Source: Hansfordia pulvinata
Taxonomy: Eukaryota; Ascomycota; Sordariomycetes; Xylariales
Assembly: GCA_006538405.1 (NCBI GenBank)
Contig: BJKQ01000014.1
Location: 1,116,001 to 1,180,000 of the forward strand
Direction: 5' to 3'
DNA: 64,000 nucleotides
Positions within the stretch are counted from its first letter, which is position 1. Each line of letters begins with the position of its first letter. This document shows, piece by piece, positions 10,876-23,900 of the stretch. A model generated the notes under the pieces. It was given only the letters and a program-made list of their open reading frames with translations, was not told where the DNA came from and did not search any database. The position numbers were made by a program, and so were the translations under genes.

Positions 10876-13366
10876 GCCGAGTTCACAGGTTGATTGCGGA
10901 TTAGGGGACCTAGAAGCCGGGAAGGGCGAGTCTCTTCGACTACCCCCTCCCTCCCTCCAAACCCCCCCTGACTGGTTGGGCCTGAACTTGAACTGAGTTG
11001 AGCCGGGGAATGGGACAAGGAACCCCGGCACGGCATGCTGCGATGGGCGTGGATGCTCAGAGCTTCGGCAGCCCGGCTGAGCAGGTCATAACGCCTTCAA
11101 AGCGCATCTTGCCCACCCACTCCGTCCATGGGATCAAAGCGACGGGTGTCCCACGACGGGCGCACGGGGAGCCGCCGCCCAATACACCCTTTTCTTCTTC
11201 TCTTCCTCGAAGCCACCAATTGCCGGCCTCTTACCTCGTACGAGTAGCAGCGCCGCCCAGCTACGAGTATAGCGCGAGGGCCTCCGGTAGTAGTCGCCTT
11301 GGACCCCACGGACGGACGCATTGAGCGCCAACGGGACACACATGCCCACACACGCGCCCATGCGCCGGTCCCTGGACAGTGCTGGTGGTGGGGGTCGTGT
11401 TTCGTCTTGGGTGGGCTTGCCATGCAAGGGGTCTGTTCCTCACATGCCTGAACGGCATCGCCAGGACTATTTCGTTCTGCCTACCACTTGCTCGTGGACT
11501 CGCCTTGCCCCATCGTCAGCTGGCAGGCGCGTGTGCTCTCGAGCAGACAGACATGCTGAGAGGGAGGGTCTCAAGACTTTTCTTTTCGCTTTCCCGTGGC
11601 GGGGCCCGGTGATCTGTCTCGCGGTAGCAGCTGGCTCGAATCTTGGTCCCCTCCTCGTCATCCGCTAAAGTTGGCCGGTTGGCTGGCGGCATAGCATGCG
11701 ACTGGGTCCCTGGCTTTGGACCCCGGTCGAGCCGGCAATTGGACCCCTGTGAGCGAAGTCGCGGGTCGCGGACGAATGACGGCCGCGATTCACGCCCAGC
11801 TTCCCAAAGCGGCGCTCTTCCATCAGGGCCAACCAGCCACGTCGCATTGCTTTGATCTGCTGAGTGGTGCTTATGCCACCTATTATTATGCTTATTGCGC
11901 GGATGATGCGCCCAGCATGCCCCTGTCGCTCAGGGCAGCCGAGGGCGTGGATCGCTGGCGCCAATCAAGCCGCTTGGGACGAAATCATACGGTCTGCCGT
12001 GCCGTGGCATGCGGACGGGCGGCTCGAGCACGCACTCGTTGCTGGAATGACCACAGAGGCACGCATGCTGCTCGTACCGGCTAGCCCTCCGAAGAAGAAG
12101 AGAGCCATAAACAAAAAGAAAAGATACAGATGGAGGGATCGAGACGACGGCACCGGCACCGGCACTCGGCCGCTCGTATCGTATCGTGGAAGAGATGGAT
12201 GTGGACATGGGGACAGTTGAGCCCAGTCCGCCTCGCAAATGCCGCGAGTGTTTCGGGTCCTGCGCCGATCCTCGTCGATCGCTTTCGTTGTGGGCCGCTG
12301 ACAACCTGTTAGCACAGCGGTTATTAGTCCACGATACCCCGGCATACGAGTATGGATAATACCCAAATCCCGCGAGAGGGGGATCTGGTAGAGCAAGGGG
12401 GCAGCCGCCTGTCGCGTCTCAGCAAGTGGCGTCTGCTCAGGTCCATATTACCTGTTCAATAAGTGCCGCCCTTTGTCCTGAAAGCGAGGATGAGCCGGCT
12501 AAATCAACCATTCGTCCGTCAGTCGTGCAGCCGCAACACCGCCTCCTCCTCCCTCACATAGAAGAAGCACATCATATCACACCAGGTCGTGTAGCAGCAG
12601 CAAGCGCCAACAGGCCTGGAGTCTTGTCGGTTGCGCCATGATCACCACCGGGCTCTTTTGTCGGCCGTTGCACCGTTGGCCGAGAGGCATTGCGCGCCGC
12701 GCACGGATGGCCTGGTCGTTCTCGTGTCTTCTTTCGCGGTGCCTTGGAAATGGAGAACTCAAAGGAGAAGCTCGCTCGCTCGCAAGGTGCCCCAGGGGGT
12801 GTTGCTTCGTCTAGCGGTCGGTCATGGGTTCCAGCAGGGAGCACGCGAAGCAGAAGGCAGAGATGAAGAGAGATGCTTATCTGTAAGATGGAGATGGGAT
12901 GGGATCCAGAGCTGGTGAGGCTCTTTCTTGGGTACTAAGTACCTACACCTAACCTGAGCCAGTGCCAACCCGGTGAAAGTCCTCAGATGATGCAGGTCGG
13001 GTGTGCCCGGCCACGGAAGGAACGATCGTAAAGTATGCATCTGTGATGTATATATTTAATCAATTCCATTATGGGTAAATGCAGCTAGGGAGGTATCATA
13101 CATCTACATCTACTAAAGCCATATACCTATGTACTCGACATGACCTCCATTGATGTCGTCTGGTTCAGTTCAATCAGTTCGCCTGGCATCAACACTGAAG
13201 CGACCTACCTTACATACTCGTAAGGAAAAGGGAAAGCTGCGATATTCCCTCGACACGAATGATGGGCCATCTTACCCAAGATGCCTGTTTCCACTTCCCA
13301 CAGTGACTGGGTAGAGTGGGCGGAAGACAGATGACAAATGAGCAAGGCATCCATTCTCCATTTCTT

Positions 13367-13391
13367 CCGTCCGTCCGTCCGTCCGTCCGTC
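13367..13391. repeat. CCGT tetranucleotide microsatellite
   Basis: About six tandem CCGT units lie in noncoding DNA. Confidence 0.9.
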
Positions 13392-14755
13392 TGCCCGCCC
13401 GATCCGCTCACTCCGGCGTTCGCTCGTCCATTCGTGAACCATCCAGTACTTGCCCGTCGGTACCTTGGTCGGGAGTTCTCCACGATTCCATCGCCAGCCG
13501 TCGCTGGTCTGCGCTGGGCGGAAGTCTGCGGTCGGCCCGGGAAAAAGAGCCGGACATCGCAGGGCCCCTGGCCGGGGGCGGGCCGGAGGTGCCAAGTTCC
13601 GACGACGACTACCGCGTCCGTCGGCGGGGCACCCGCTCCCGCTTGTTACCGCCCCCGCGTGCGCAGCCGCATTTGTCGTTTGCTTCAGCGAGCGTTGGTC
13701 ATTCGTAGCCCCTCTACGGCCCACCCCCTCCCCCTACTGCATCAGAGACAGCCCGCGGTCGAGCACCATCAGGCGCATGGCGATGCTCCGTGCTTGTGCG
13801 GCGTTGCGGGTATCCTTCCACCCCATCTCCCGGGGAAAGTACGGCGTCAGAGGACTACAATCGGTGAGGGTTGAGGGAAACCGCTCAACAGAAGCCCCGA
13901 GAAGGGACATCTGCTGAGAGCATGTGGAACTCTCAGAAAAGAAAGAAATGGAGACAAAAACATCAACAAGAAGAAAAGAAACCCTCTTCTCATTTGCCGG
14001 TCCGTGGCCGGGACAGCGTTGACCGCTACTACGAGCCCGAGCCCGAGCCCGAACCCGAGCCGGAGTACAGTACAGTAGAGTCCAGTCCGCCCCGTCTGAA
14101 AGCACAGCATGCTTTTCATCCGTGCTACGCAGGCCAGCTCGGTCTTGTGTTCTGTCGTTTCCGCGCCAGGGGGGAGAGACGTGCGTCTCGCAACCGACAC
14201 CATGTTACAGTGCACTACGCGTAACTGTGGTGGGAGCAGCCCAGCCCGGCCCGGCCCTGGACGAACGTCTCTTGCATCCCGATGCTACAGGTCAGATTGT
14301 GAGGCTGGGACGGTCCCCAGAGAAGCTTTGTTCGGTGACACACTGGGACGCCGGGGTCAGCTCGGCGGGCGACACGAGCACAAACCCACGTTCACGTTTC
14401 TCCGCCCGCGGACGACCGGTGTCCAGTTGACAGCAACGAGCAGACCAAGCAGGCCCCGCTGTCAAGTCGGACAGCAGCCACCGCCGGGTAGTGTCGGTCG
14501 GCTGTCGTGTTCTCTTCTACGAGTACCTATGGGCGGTAAGGTGGTCTCCAGGTATATACAGCACAGTCACGGTAGGTAGCGGACCCCTGGAAGCAAGGCC
14601 CTAATTTGCCTGCCTCTGTTTCCGCCAGCCGAGCGCTGTCGAACCAACCGTCTTGCAAGGTTACCTCCCCTTTGTTCCCGACCTGCAAACTCGCCATTCG
14701 GCCGGCTGGTAACGTGGCATGCCTTGGCTCGGGCAGAGGAGGAATGAGACGGGGC

Positions 14756-14770
14756 GGGGGGGGGGGGGGG
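14756..14770. repeat. poly-G run, 15 bp
   Basis: A run of 15 G follows GGGGC in noncoding DNA. Its length may be inaccurate given the indel pattern in the window. Confidence 0.85.
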
Positions 14771-15862
14771 TTTGCTTCTTCAACTGACTCGCTGTTCGAC
14801 CGCGTCTCATCATCCCGCTCCCCGAAGTCGAGGGCAGGGCATCGTCGCTTGTGTCTCCCGAGAAGGAGAGCGAGCAAACCGCTCGGTTCTGCGATACATG
14901 CCATTGCACACATCCCCGTTGCCTGCCCCGCGTGGCACGTCCCGCCGCCGCCGCCGCCGGCCAACATCGGCTCCTCTCCGGGGTTTCGCTCGGACTGTAT
15001 GTCTTCTTGTGCTCTCGCCCTCTGGACCTCAGCAGGCCGGCGGCGGCCTTGACCACTGGTTCGGCCAACGCCTTGTCACGTCGGGTACGCACGCCTCGAC
15101 GTGGCCGGCAGCCGGCCGGCTTGTTCGTATCGTAGGTGTGCAGCAACGCACCAACCTGATCATCATCATCATCATCATACATACTCGCAAGTGACAAGAT
15201 CCGGATGATTGTCGCTTACCCAACCTTCGGGGCCGCAGAGCACCACCGAAATCTGCAGCCAAGCCCCCTTGGGCAGTCCCTAGCGAGCGAGCAGAGCCCG
15301 GGTAACGAATACAGCGCCCAGGATCGTGCCGTGATCTGAGCCACCCCCTCCGCCGGTTCCGATCCCGCTTGTTCCGCCTCTCCGGGCCCCGAGACCTCGA
15401 AAACGGGCAGTCTCCCTTGCCTGCCTGTCTGGTGTCTGGCCAGGGTCAGGGCCAGGACCGGGGACAGGGCCAAGGGCCGCAACGTGGTGGGAGGTCCCCC
15501 GGATCTTGTCCGCCTGCCCTTCCCGCCAAAAGCCCTGTCTTGGGTTTGGATCTGACGGAGATCGGTGCAAAGCCAACAAGAACCGGCCCCTTTCCCCCTT
15601 CGTGTCGCGCACACCGGGTCAACTTTCTCCCTCAATCAGCGAGCCGCTCGGCTTGCTGCAGGTGTCGACGACGAATCGAGCATATCTGCGGCTACTTCCA
15701 AAGGGCGTTTCCCTTCTGGCCGTCCGAGCGCGTCCGAGAGGACCCAATCGGATGTTGTCCCGGCGGCAGGTTTGCAACCCCCAATGCACGCGGCCGAGGA
15801 CATTTCGCTAAATATGCGGGTTCATCATGTCAGCCCCCTCCCCTTGGGTACAGAATCGAAGC

Positions 15863-15890
15863 AGAAGAAGAAGAAGAAGAAGAAGAAGAA
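15863..15890. repeat. GAA trinucleotide microsatellite
   Basis: About nine GAA units lie in a longer purine-only stretch that continues to about 15920. Confidence 0.9.
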
Positions 15891-18678
15891 AGAGGAGAAG
15901 AAGGAGAGGAAAGGGAAAAAGAAAACCATTGCGGGCCTACCAACACACGTTCACGTGCAGGCGATCCTGTACGTGGGGTACTCGTGCATCGGCCTGCGGT
16001 TGACACGGATGCATCCGGCGGTGGCCTACACGAGACGAGAGGTACCAGGGGGAGGGGCGGAGGAAGGGCAGCATCTCCAAGCCGCTCGCGAGATGCAACG
16101 GGCCTCCAGTCTCACCACGAGTACGAGTACCTGCATGCCTGGGCTTGAAAGGTGCCTCACCCATCTGGTACAAGGTATAGGTATGCATGCGAGTAGGTAT
16201 GGAAGGTACCTCACGAACCTAGTTAGGGGATCGATCTGGTCAGTCCCGCCCAGAACGCCGCATGTCAGAAGAGGCTCATGGCATGAGGCGACGTCGCATC
16301 GGCCCTCGTCCCATCCCGTCCCGTCCCGTCTGTCTACGAGTCTTCCGGCCCACTTCACGGAGAAACCCCTCGACGATCTCATCAACACAGAAAGGAGAAA
16401 AAACGTGGCCCGGGGTTTCGAGGCGGACATCCAGGAAGGAATCACAGGCAGAGACAGACGTAGAGAACGAGCCAAAACCGACCGGGATGGGGGGGTGCAA
16501 GTCATCTCGGCCCGGTCCCGTGGGAGGAGTCCTCGCCACCCTCCCAAGCGGGCGAGCCACTTCGTTCGCTCTGCCGGGCTGGGCACCGGGGGGGGAAGGG
16601 GAGTGACACCAGGCACCACACAGCACAGGAACAAATGCCATCCATGCTCGCGTGTGCGCCCCCACGCGACTGCGAGCGACATCTACCTACCACCTACGAG
16701 TGCCTGCCGGGGTAGGTTTGACGTTTCGACGTTCCACCGCCCCAGAGCAACACCTCCCTTGGCCGCGGGTGTGTGCGAGCAGGAGCCGCGTCGGGTGTGG
16801 GAGGTCTACACTCCTACGGCCGCAAAATGCCCAACAAACATGGCATGCCGGCTTCCGTAGCAGACGGCATATCAAAGCGAGAGGGAGATGGGGAGAGGTG
16901 AAGAGACAGATAGAGAGAGAGAGCGGAAGAGGAAGCCAGGCACCCTGTGTGGGGGTGCTGCGGCAGTGGTCGCATTCGAGGTGCCGCTCTCGCGTATTGA
17001 TTCTACGTTCGTCTCTCCGTCTTGCTTTATTTTCTTTTTCTGTCCTTTCTTTGGCGGGCAGTGGACGGCGGTGGCGGACGGCCGTAGGCGAGAGCTGCCG
17101 TCTCATCTTTTCCGTCCCATAGGCCGGCCGGCCAGCTCCATGTGGTTCGTGGACCAAGACACCCGGGCCCTTGCAGCACGCTTTGCGCTTGCGTCTGTCC
17201 CCGGTGCCCGTACGCCCATCCGTCAGTCCGTCCCACCACCGCCTGCTGGCGTCGGGTTGCACAAACGTCAACCGGGAGCCCCGTCAGCCTTACCCGTCAG
17301 GTCTGGCTGGCCTCCTCCAATCCATACCAAACCTCGGGGATCCCATGCGCCTGCCAACCGCCTGTCCCGCCTCGCCAAGCCGACGACGCAGACACCGTCT
17401 CCCTTGGTCTCAGGCCCCTCATCTCATACGATGTCGCTGGCCACGCCCCGTCCTTCCGTCTGTTGCTCTTCAGCGGGGGTGAGCATCAACTGACGGGACA
17501 CTGCCCTTGATGGCTGAGGCAGGCTTGTTCCCATTCCTGGCCGTCACTGTCGCAAACGCTCCAAGCCTCTCGCTGCAGTCAATATGGCAAGAAAGAAAAG
17601 CAATTCCGCCTGCCCGGGGAAAAGAAACGATCCTGGTTGAGAGAGACCCAGCGCCTCGTGGGAGGAACAAAACATTAATTGCCAACGCCTATTCTAGCCA
17701 CCAGAATTCATATCACTCGTAACAAAACGGGTCTGTAGTAGAAAGCACCTCGGCCATCCAGTCCACGCAATCCGTATCTCGAGAACCTTAACCAGCAGTG
17801 CTCTGCACCATGCTTTTGATCCCCAGGAGACAAGAGCCACGCCCCTCTTGCCTGTCGTAAACGTCGTCTCAGTCAAGGCCAAAGAAAGAGACTGCAGCGA
17901 GGCGACGTGACCAATGACGCCACTGCCTCCAGCTTACTCCAAGACATGGTGAACTTTTCCCCAACTCCTTTCCTCTAGAGTCCCAACTCCTTACCACAAA
18001 AAAAAAAGTCCAGTCATTGCGAAAGACAACCAGTTTGGCCATATGCCAGCTTCCAATGCCGACAGTGGGGCCGTGCAAGCCCCCATCAACAGCCAGGAAG
18101 GGTCTCGGCCGTATGTTTGAGAGGGAACAGATCATATCTGTCGGCTCGCCGCACGGAAGACGGTGTAGGCGAATGCCACCTGCCCGGCAAGCTGTTTGCG
18201 GAACCGTGTTGGTACCGCGTCAAGGTTGGAAGTCAAGGCAACAAACGAACGCCATGCGTCGCCAACGAACGACGCCATTTTTGGAAAAAAAAAATGAAAA
18301 TGAAAAAAAAAGAAAAACTCCCAAGGCAACCAAACGAACGCCTTCTAAATAGAGAATGATGCGCCATTCTATTGCACCTGGTGCACGTGGAACAGCCGAA
18401 AATGGCCATCATGCAAGGGGGGAAACGAGTTTCGGCCGTGTCAGTTTTGGGTCAGCATCCCAATCAGTTCGCCGCATTTCGAAGAGCTCAGCACGAGGGC
18501 GTTCCATCGGTTTTCGCTCAGGCGCGTAGCTGCAGCTCCTGTTCACTGTGTCAGTCTCGCCTGTCCGAAGAGGGGTCTGTTTGCCCGGCGGTAGACCTGG
18601 AAATGGGGATCTGACCTGTGTGACTCCAGCATGCAGTATGAGACCTGGCGAATAAGGCCCGGTTATGAGGTCGGCTCT

Positions 18679-18843
18679 TCAACAGCTGTGCATGCAAGCA
18701 CGGCAAGTGTGAATCTTGCAGTACCGGCACTCAAAAATCCACCAGTGAGGACCTGAGTGGCACAGATTGCACATCCATTGGATGAGCGTACTATCCGACT
18801 TGATCATCTTGAAGTCGTGGGCGCAAGTGTTCGCCATGGCCAT
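18679..18843 (-). CDS. small Cys/His-rich protein, putative zinc-binding, 54 aa
   Basis: This is a single exon starting in a good context (CACCATGGCCATGGCG). An ATG six codons earlier is in frame but has a poorer context. Cysteines come in pairs: C7-x-H9, C25-x2-C28, C39-x2-C42 and C47-x2-C50, with H29, H33 and H45 between them. The core (WMCNLCHSGPHWWIFECRYC) resembles a treble-clef or ZZ-like zinc finger and small conserved fungal proteins I recall only vaguely. The minus strand upstream is pyrimidine-rich for over 1 kb, as expected of a fungal promoter and leader, which supports transcription in this direction. Function is unknown; zinc-dependent protein binding is only a guess. Confidence 0.55.
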   Translation of the reverse strand: MAMANTCAHDFKMIKSDSTLIQWMCNLCHSGPHWWIFECRYCKIHTCRACMHSC

Positions 18844-19395
18844 GGTGTTGAAGCGGATCACCCGTGGAAAGGGGGTGCAGAGGTCGAGTGGCTGGGGTCA
18901 GAGGCAAGAAGACAAGCCCTAGGAGTTGCAGGTTGTCGTTCTGGGTTGATCCACAGTTTGGAAGGAACGCAATGGTGCTGATTCTTTCTATCCTTCCGGT
19001 GCGGTGACAGGCAGATGAAGAGGTTGTGATATCGCAGAGTGATAGAGAGTGAGAGAGTTTGCGTGCAATGACGTCGAGATGCTTGGGCTTACTGGTCCCC
19101 GAGTTGATTGGAGTGATGTGGCGAGGGAACAGGAAGGAGAGCAGGAGGCAGAAGTAGGTTCTTATAATTTGAGGAAGAGGTTGGCCGGTGAGAAGGAACA
19201 AGCAGGCATGGAGGCCAGGAGAGTAGTGCCGGGACTTGTGCTTGGTATTGTGCTTGGCCGAGGGCAGAAGCCGATGAGGGTGTTTGTTTGTCGACCGACC
19301 GGGGCGTGGTTCCGCAACGGACAGAAGGGCGGTTGAATGTGGAGGAGGTGCCGCAAGGCTTCTGGCAGGCCGGCAGGCCGGGGATGTGATGAGAC

Positions 19396-19420
19396 GAGGC
19401 GAGGCGAGGCGAGGCGAGGC
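19396..19420. repeat. GAGGC pentanucleotide repeat, five units
   Basis: Five perfect tandem GAGGC copies lie within a G-rich strand-asymmetric stretch. Confidence 0.9.
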
Positions 19421-20219
19421 GCGGCGCACGGCGGGTTGTGACAGGTTCGAGAAACAAGCGATAAGAGGCGTTTCAAAAATAAACATAGTCGTGAGGTCAC
19501 GGTCGTGGTCTTGGGCGGCGGCAGAGTACTTGACGTGTGCGAGAGCGTGTGCGAGGACTCGTGCGTGGGCTCGACCCTGTCTAAGTGTATAGCCCGTGCC
19601 ATGTGAGGTTCCACCGCCAGCGGGCCGAAGCAGGAAGCGGCGAGCAGACCGTGGGCCCCGGGTCGCACCCTACTCGGTCTGTACGAAAAGCTGGGGCAAC
19701 GTTGAAAATAGAGGTAGGGATATAATAATAGTGCGAGGAGGTATATGTGAGCAGCTGCCTTACCGGCCCTAGAAGAGTGCAGTCCACGTTCCGAGGGTCG
19801 GGATCATGGGTGGCCTGGGGGTGGGGCGAGGGGGACGTGGCTCTAGCAAGAGAGGCCCGGGGGACTGGCCGAGCTGGGCCCGGGAGTGTCGTCAAGGCAC
19901 CGCCGTCCCGGTAGGGAGGAGGCACCGGGCCAGACCGGGGAGGCGGGAGCGAGGGCGAGACGGGGCGTGGGTGGAAAGCGGATGGGGGGAGGAGAGAGAG
20001 AGAGAGAGAAAGAGTCAAGGCTGACCAGGATATCGAGCTTAGGAGAGGTCACGGCAGTACCAGGTAAGGAGGTAAGTTGGAATTATCCAGTCGTTTTTGC
20101 AAGGACTGGCAAAACAGGTCGAAACGCCCCCCCCCCTCCCCTCGACCCGACTCCACCAGGGACCTTGAGCTGGCTGTCAGTGACCACCTAGGGAAGGGGC
20201 AAGGCCGGCCACATGGAAG

Positions 20220-20980
20220 GTTAAGTTGGGTGGGAAGGTACTAGGTAGGTGGGTAAAGTGCCCGCTGGGTAAGGTAGGCACGAACAAGTAGGCAGGTCCG
20301 TCCCAAGTGAGGCGGCAGACAGAGAAAGCGGTACGGGGTACCAGGTAGTTGGAAGATCGCAAGATCATGTGCAGCCCGGTCCTCTGCTGAACGCGAGTGC
20401 CTGATGGCCTGCGCCTGGAGAGAAATGCCGGCTAGATTCGTCGGCACTGCCCAGGGCCGCTGGGTGTATCGATGTAAGTTGGAGATCACGGGGGGCCGCG
20501 CTGGCCGGCAGGTACCGAGTTGCATTACACGTCCCTGGCCTGGCTGTGTCTTCGGATGTTGGTGCATATGGTTGGTAGGTGAGCACGTGTGAGGCTTGCA
20601 AAGCAGACTCGGAAGTTGACGGTACATACATCATTGAATATTCGCACCCATTCCCTCGGTGTGAATTTAATTTCAGGTAGGCCGGTGAAGATTAGGAGGT
20701 AGGTACCATGGGTACTGCCGCGTGTAGACGGCACCGCGGGAAGGATGGATGGGAGCTGGAGCGAGGTAAGTAGGTAGGCAAGGAAAGAGACGGGACGCAG
20801 TCAGGGTGTGCACGGTATGTCAGGCAAGCCAAAGTCCAGTCCGGTGAGACGAGGTAGAAGTCAGATTCAGGCCTGACACGGCACGCCAAGTCCAGCTCGA
20901 GTGGGTAGGTAGGCAGGTACGGAGTACATTAGGGCTAGGAAAGTACGTAAGGTAGTGAGTACGGTAGGTAGGAGGAAGGA
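20220..20980. repeat. cluster of GGTAGGT / GTAAGGTAGG tracts
   Basis: Many short copies of GGTAGG, GTAGGTAGG and AGGTAAG lie on the plus strand, irregularly spaced (for example about 20240, 20265, 20695, 20770, 20905 and 20960). This is dispersed low-complexity DNA and not an array with a fixed period. Confidence 0.6.
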
Positions 20981-23900
20981 GGTAGAGAGGGTGACGAGCG
21001 TGACGAGCTTGACCAGCCCGGGGTTTTCCAACTCGATCGAGCAGCGACACGACAAGGGACCCGGTAGGGATGGCGAGAGTGGGTTCGTCAAAGCTCCTCA
21101 TAGAAGCAGGACTGGCGGCGGCCGGATGGACTGCCCTGGGTGCCTGGGCCCTGATCCGGACGGGCTGTGCTGGCCGATGCGGTGCCTGCAGAGCGGCGTG
21201 TGCTGCGCTGCAGTGTTGCCAATGCCCGGGTGAGTGGTGCCTCTTCGGCCGAAATAGAACAGCGCGGCTCGGTCAGTCATCTTGAGCCCATGCTGCAAAG
21301 CTTCTGACGACGGGAGGGACTACGAGTAATCAGTCAAGTATTTCGTCAGAGACCAGGGGAGCCCTTGAAAGCTTGCCCGTTGGCCAAACCCACATTGGCC
21401 GTTAGTGTGCATGGAGTGGCGGATGCGCGACATCTAACATGGAGGTAATCCATACTGGTAGGTAGCATTGGTTCCATTGCCCAGTTTTCTCCTACCCCCC
21501 TGGATGATTTCACCCCCATGCAGTACCTACCTACGGAGGGTGCAGGCCGAAGTTTTAAACCGGCCCAAGGTACCGCGCTAACAGAGCTAGGCCTGTTTCT
21601 CTAGAAATCAAGTTAGTTTACATCCTTATTTACACGGTTTGCATATCATTTTATCCAACATTCATTCGACTGCCATGAGCACACAGACCAGACACTAAGA
21701 TTGCTACCTGCGGCCGGCTTAAAACTTACCCTGAACACCTCCGTACATAGTACCTGCCTAACCTCTCTCTCCCTGCTCGGACGCGGGCTGGTACTCGTGC
21801 CTGCCCTACCGACCCGTTCATCAAATGGACCTACTCGTACCTCTTTCACAAAGATGCAGCTGCCCAGGCCGCCCAGATTACCAACGCATCCATCTCGTGA
21901 TGGCCAAAATCCCGTACCCAATGCAGTCCCACTATGTTCATGGGACCAGAGGCCACATTTGAACTGAATGGTTAACATTCTTGAATTGGAACGAGATTCG
22001 GACCTCGGGCACTCCAAGTGCCGGTCTTACACCTTAATTTGCCTCGGGGTCCTAACCCACGACTCGCTGCTGCAAGCGTGGTACGAGGCGAGAGGTACGT
22101 GCTTCTACTCGTGCCTCTGGGTGTCTTCGAGTGCCCACCCACGCTCGAGATCATCTTCGCGCGTCGATGTGCTCCGAGGCTCATCCAATAGATTGGGTTT
22201 TCTTTTTGACGTGCTGCGGTTGGAGAGCCTCGCCTCGGGGCCACGCATACGAGTGCATTCTGTCCTGGCGAACGATCAAGCGGCCGGCCTCTTCCGGCGT
22301 CGACAGCGTCCGTCTCGATACCGTTGTTTCTCTGTTCCTCCCCAAATAATCGTGACTTTCCGGTAGAACACCATGCCCTCATTCTTCTCGTCTCAACTTG
22401 TGCAATGCTACCAATCTAGTAGTATCCAGACTGGATCTATGTGGGCGACTACGAGTATGAAATGGCACAAATCACTTTGATGGTTGATATCTGTGCGAGG
22501 CACCTTTACTAAGTTTTTAGAGTTATCCATTACTTTGATACTACCTGAGGTGCATTCATATACCTAAGGTAAGTGAACGTATTGATGAGAAGGCAGCCTT
22601 GAACTTGGGCGGCTGGACACGAACTTCCCAATCTCAACAATACCCGGCCTGACTGTGATGTAACTCGCAGTATGAGTACCTCCTGTAGGTACGAGTCCCT
22701 ACGGTGGGTGAAGCAGGTTCTCGTACGGAAGGAGGAGCAGAGACTCGTACCTACCGGCTTTCAGTGTCGGGTCGAACGTACCAGCACCCAACCGCTCGTT
22801 TGACAGCTGGCCCGAGACAGCCCTCCAAGTGCCCACGACGAGTACCTAACCTAACCTATCGGCATGTGCCCCAAGTCCGGGCTCCCACTTCCCACCTCCC
22901 GCCTTAACCTGGCCTGGCTGGCGAGCATCGCTTCGGGGAACCACCTACCGTCGTCATCAAAGACCAGCAACATCCCAGTCAATTTCGGCCGACCGGCTCG
23001 TCTCGCGCATCCGCCCCTCGCCGCACGCAACTACCTATGACAGGCCTTCCAGACAACGCGGTCGCGCGCAGGCGCTGTGTGCTGGCAGCATCGGCATCGG
23101 AGCAAGGGGAGCTCATCCCGCAACCTCGCTCGGCAGGTCACCTCTCCCGGGTCTCTGGAGGCACACATGCTCCGAGGGCCTGCGTCGACCTCGGACCTTG
23201 GATTTTACAACGGAGGTCAGGTAGGTAAGATACATTATGTGGTAGGTAAGGTATCCACGCGTCTACCAGGGGCATGGACTCGACTGACGAAGCCCCTTCA
23301 TTCATACTGATCTGAGGACCCGGTCGGGCGGGATTTAGGTTTAGCCTCGCAGGTGCCGAGAGGCAGCGCGCCCCGGCGTCGAGGGCGCATCGGGCCACCC
23401 ACCCGGCGATGTGTGGGCGAGCTGCTCGCGCCCATCGCCACGAAAGCGCTATCTTGGAACAACGGTAACTTCGACTGGCTAGCAGCTCGATGTCAACCGG
23501 CTGGCAGCACAGGCGATCGCTGCCCAACCGACTTGCGACCTTGCACCCACGGACTTAGCAACCGCCCCGTTTCGGCAACTCGCGTTCGCCTGTTGCGATC
23601 CGTGGAATCCTGGGCCGCAATCGTACTTACGTCCATGCAGCTTCGGAGGAGCGGCGCGAAGACACGCATGGGGCCCCGGGGGGCATTACATACACGAATG
23701 CCCTGGGCAGGAAAGAGACATGCCCCTACCTACCTACCGCACGGAAACGACAGCATGGCTATGGCCTCGTGGTCTGAGCTGGCGCAGAGTGCTAATAATG
23801 CTCGTAGCACCATAGGCACACCGGTTCAGCACGCTTGGCTCTCGGCCCCTCATCAACCCTCGCCAACCACCAGCTCGCTGAAGCCAGATCCAGGTGGGTG

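Larger units (their letters stand above)
10744..18678. other. gene-poor region, western half
   Basis: I can support no gene in these 7.9 kb. Frames overlap on both strands and have mixed third-position composition, unlike the strongly GC3-biased genes nearby. The longest, 15565-16860 plus (431 codons), contains a GAA microsatellite and intergenic motifs. The region holds several TACGAGTA-type motifs (around 11230, 11255, 12347, 13215, 14520, 16117, 16697) and simple repeats. Confidence 0.5.

Noticed and set aside
22844..22859. CCTAACCTAACC, resembling an interstitial telomere repeat
   Set aside because: The unit is CCTAA/ACCTA and not the fungal CCCTAA repeat, only two copies exist, and it follows a TACGAGTACCTA motif, which explains it better.
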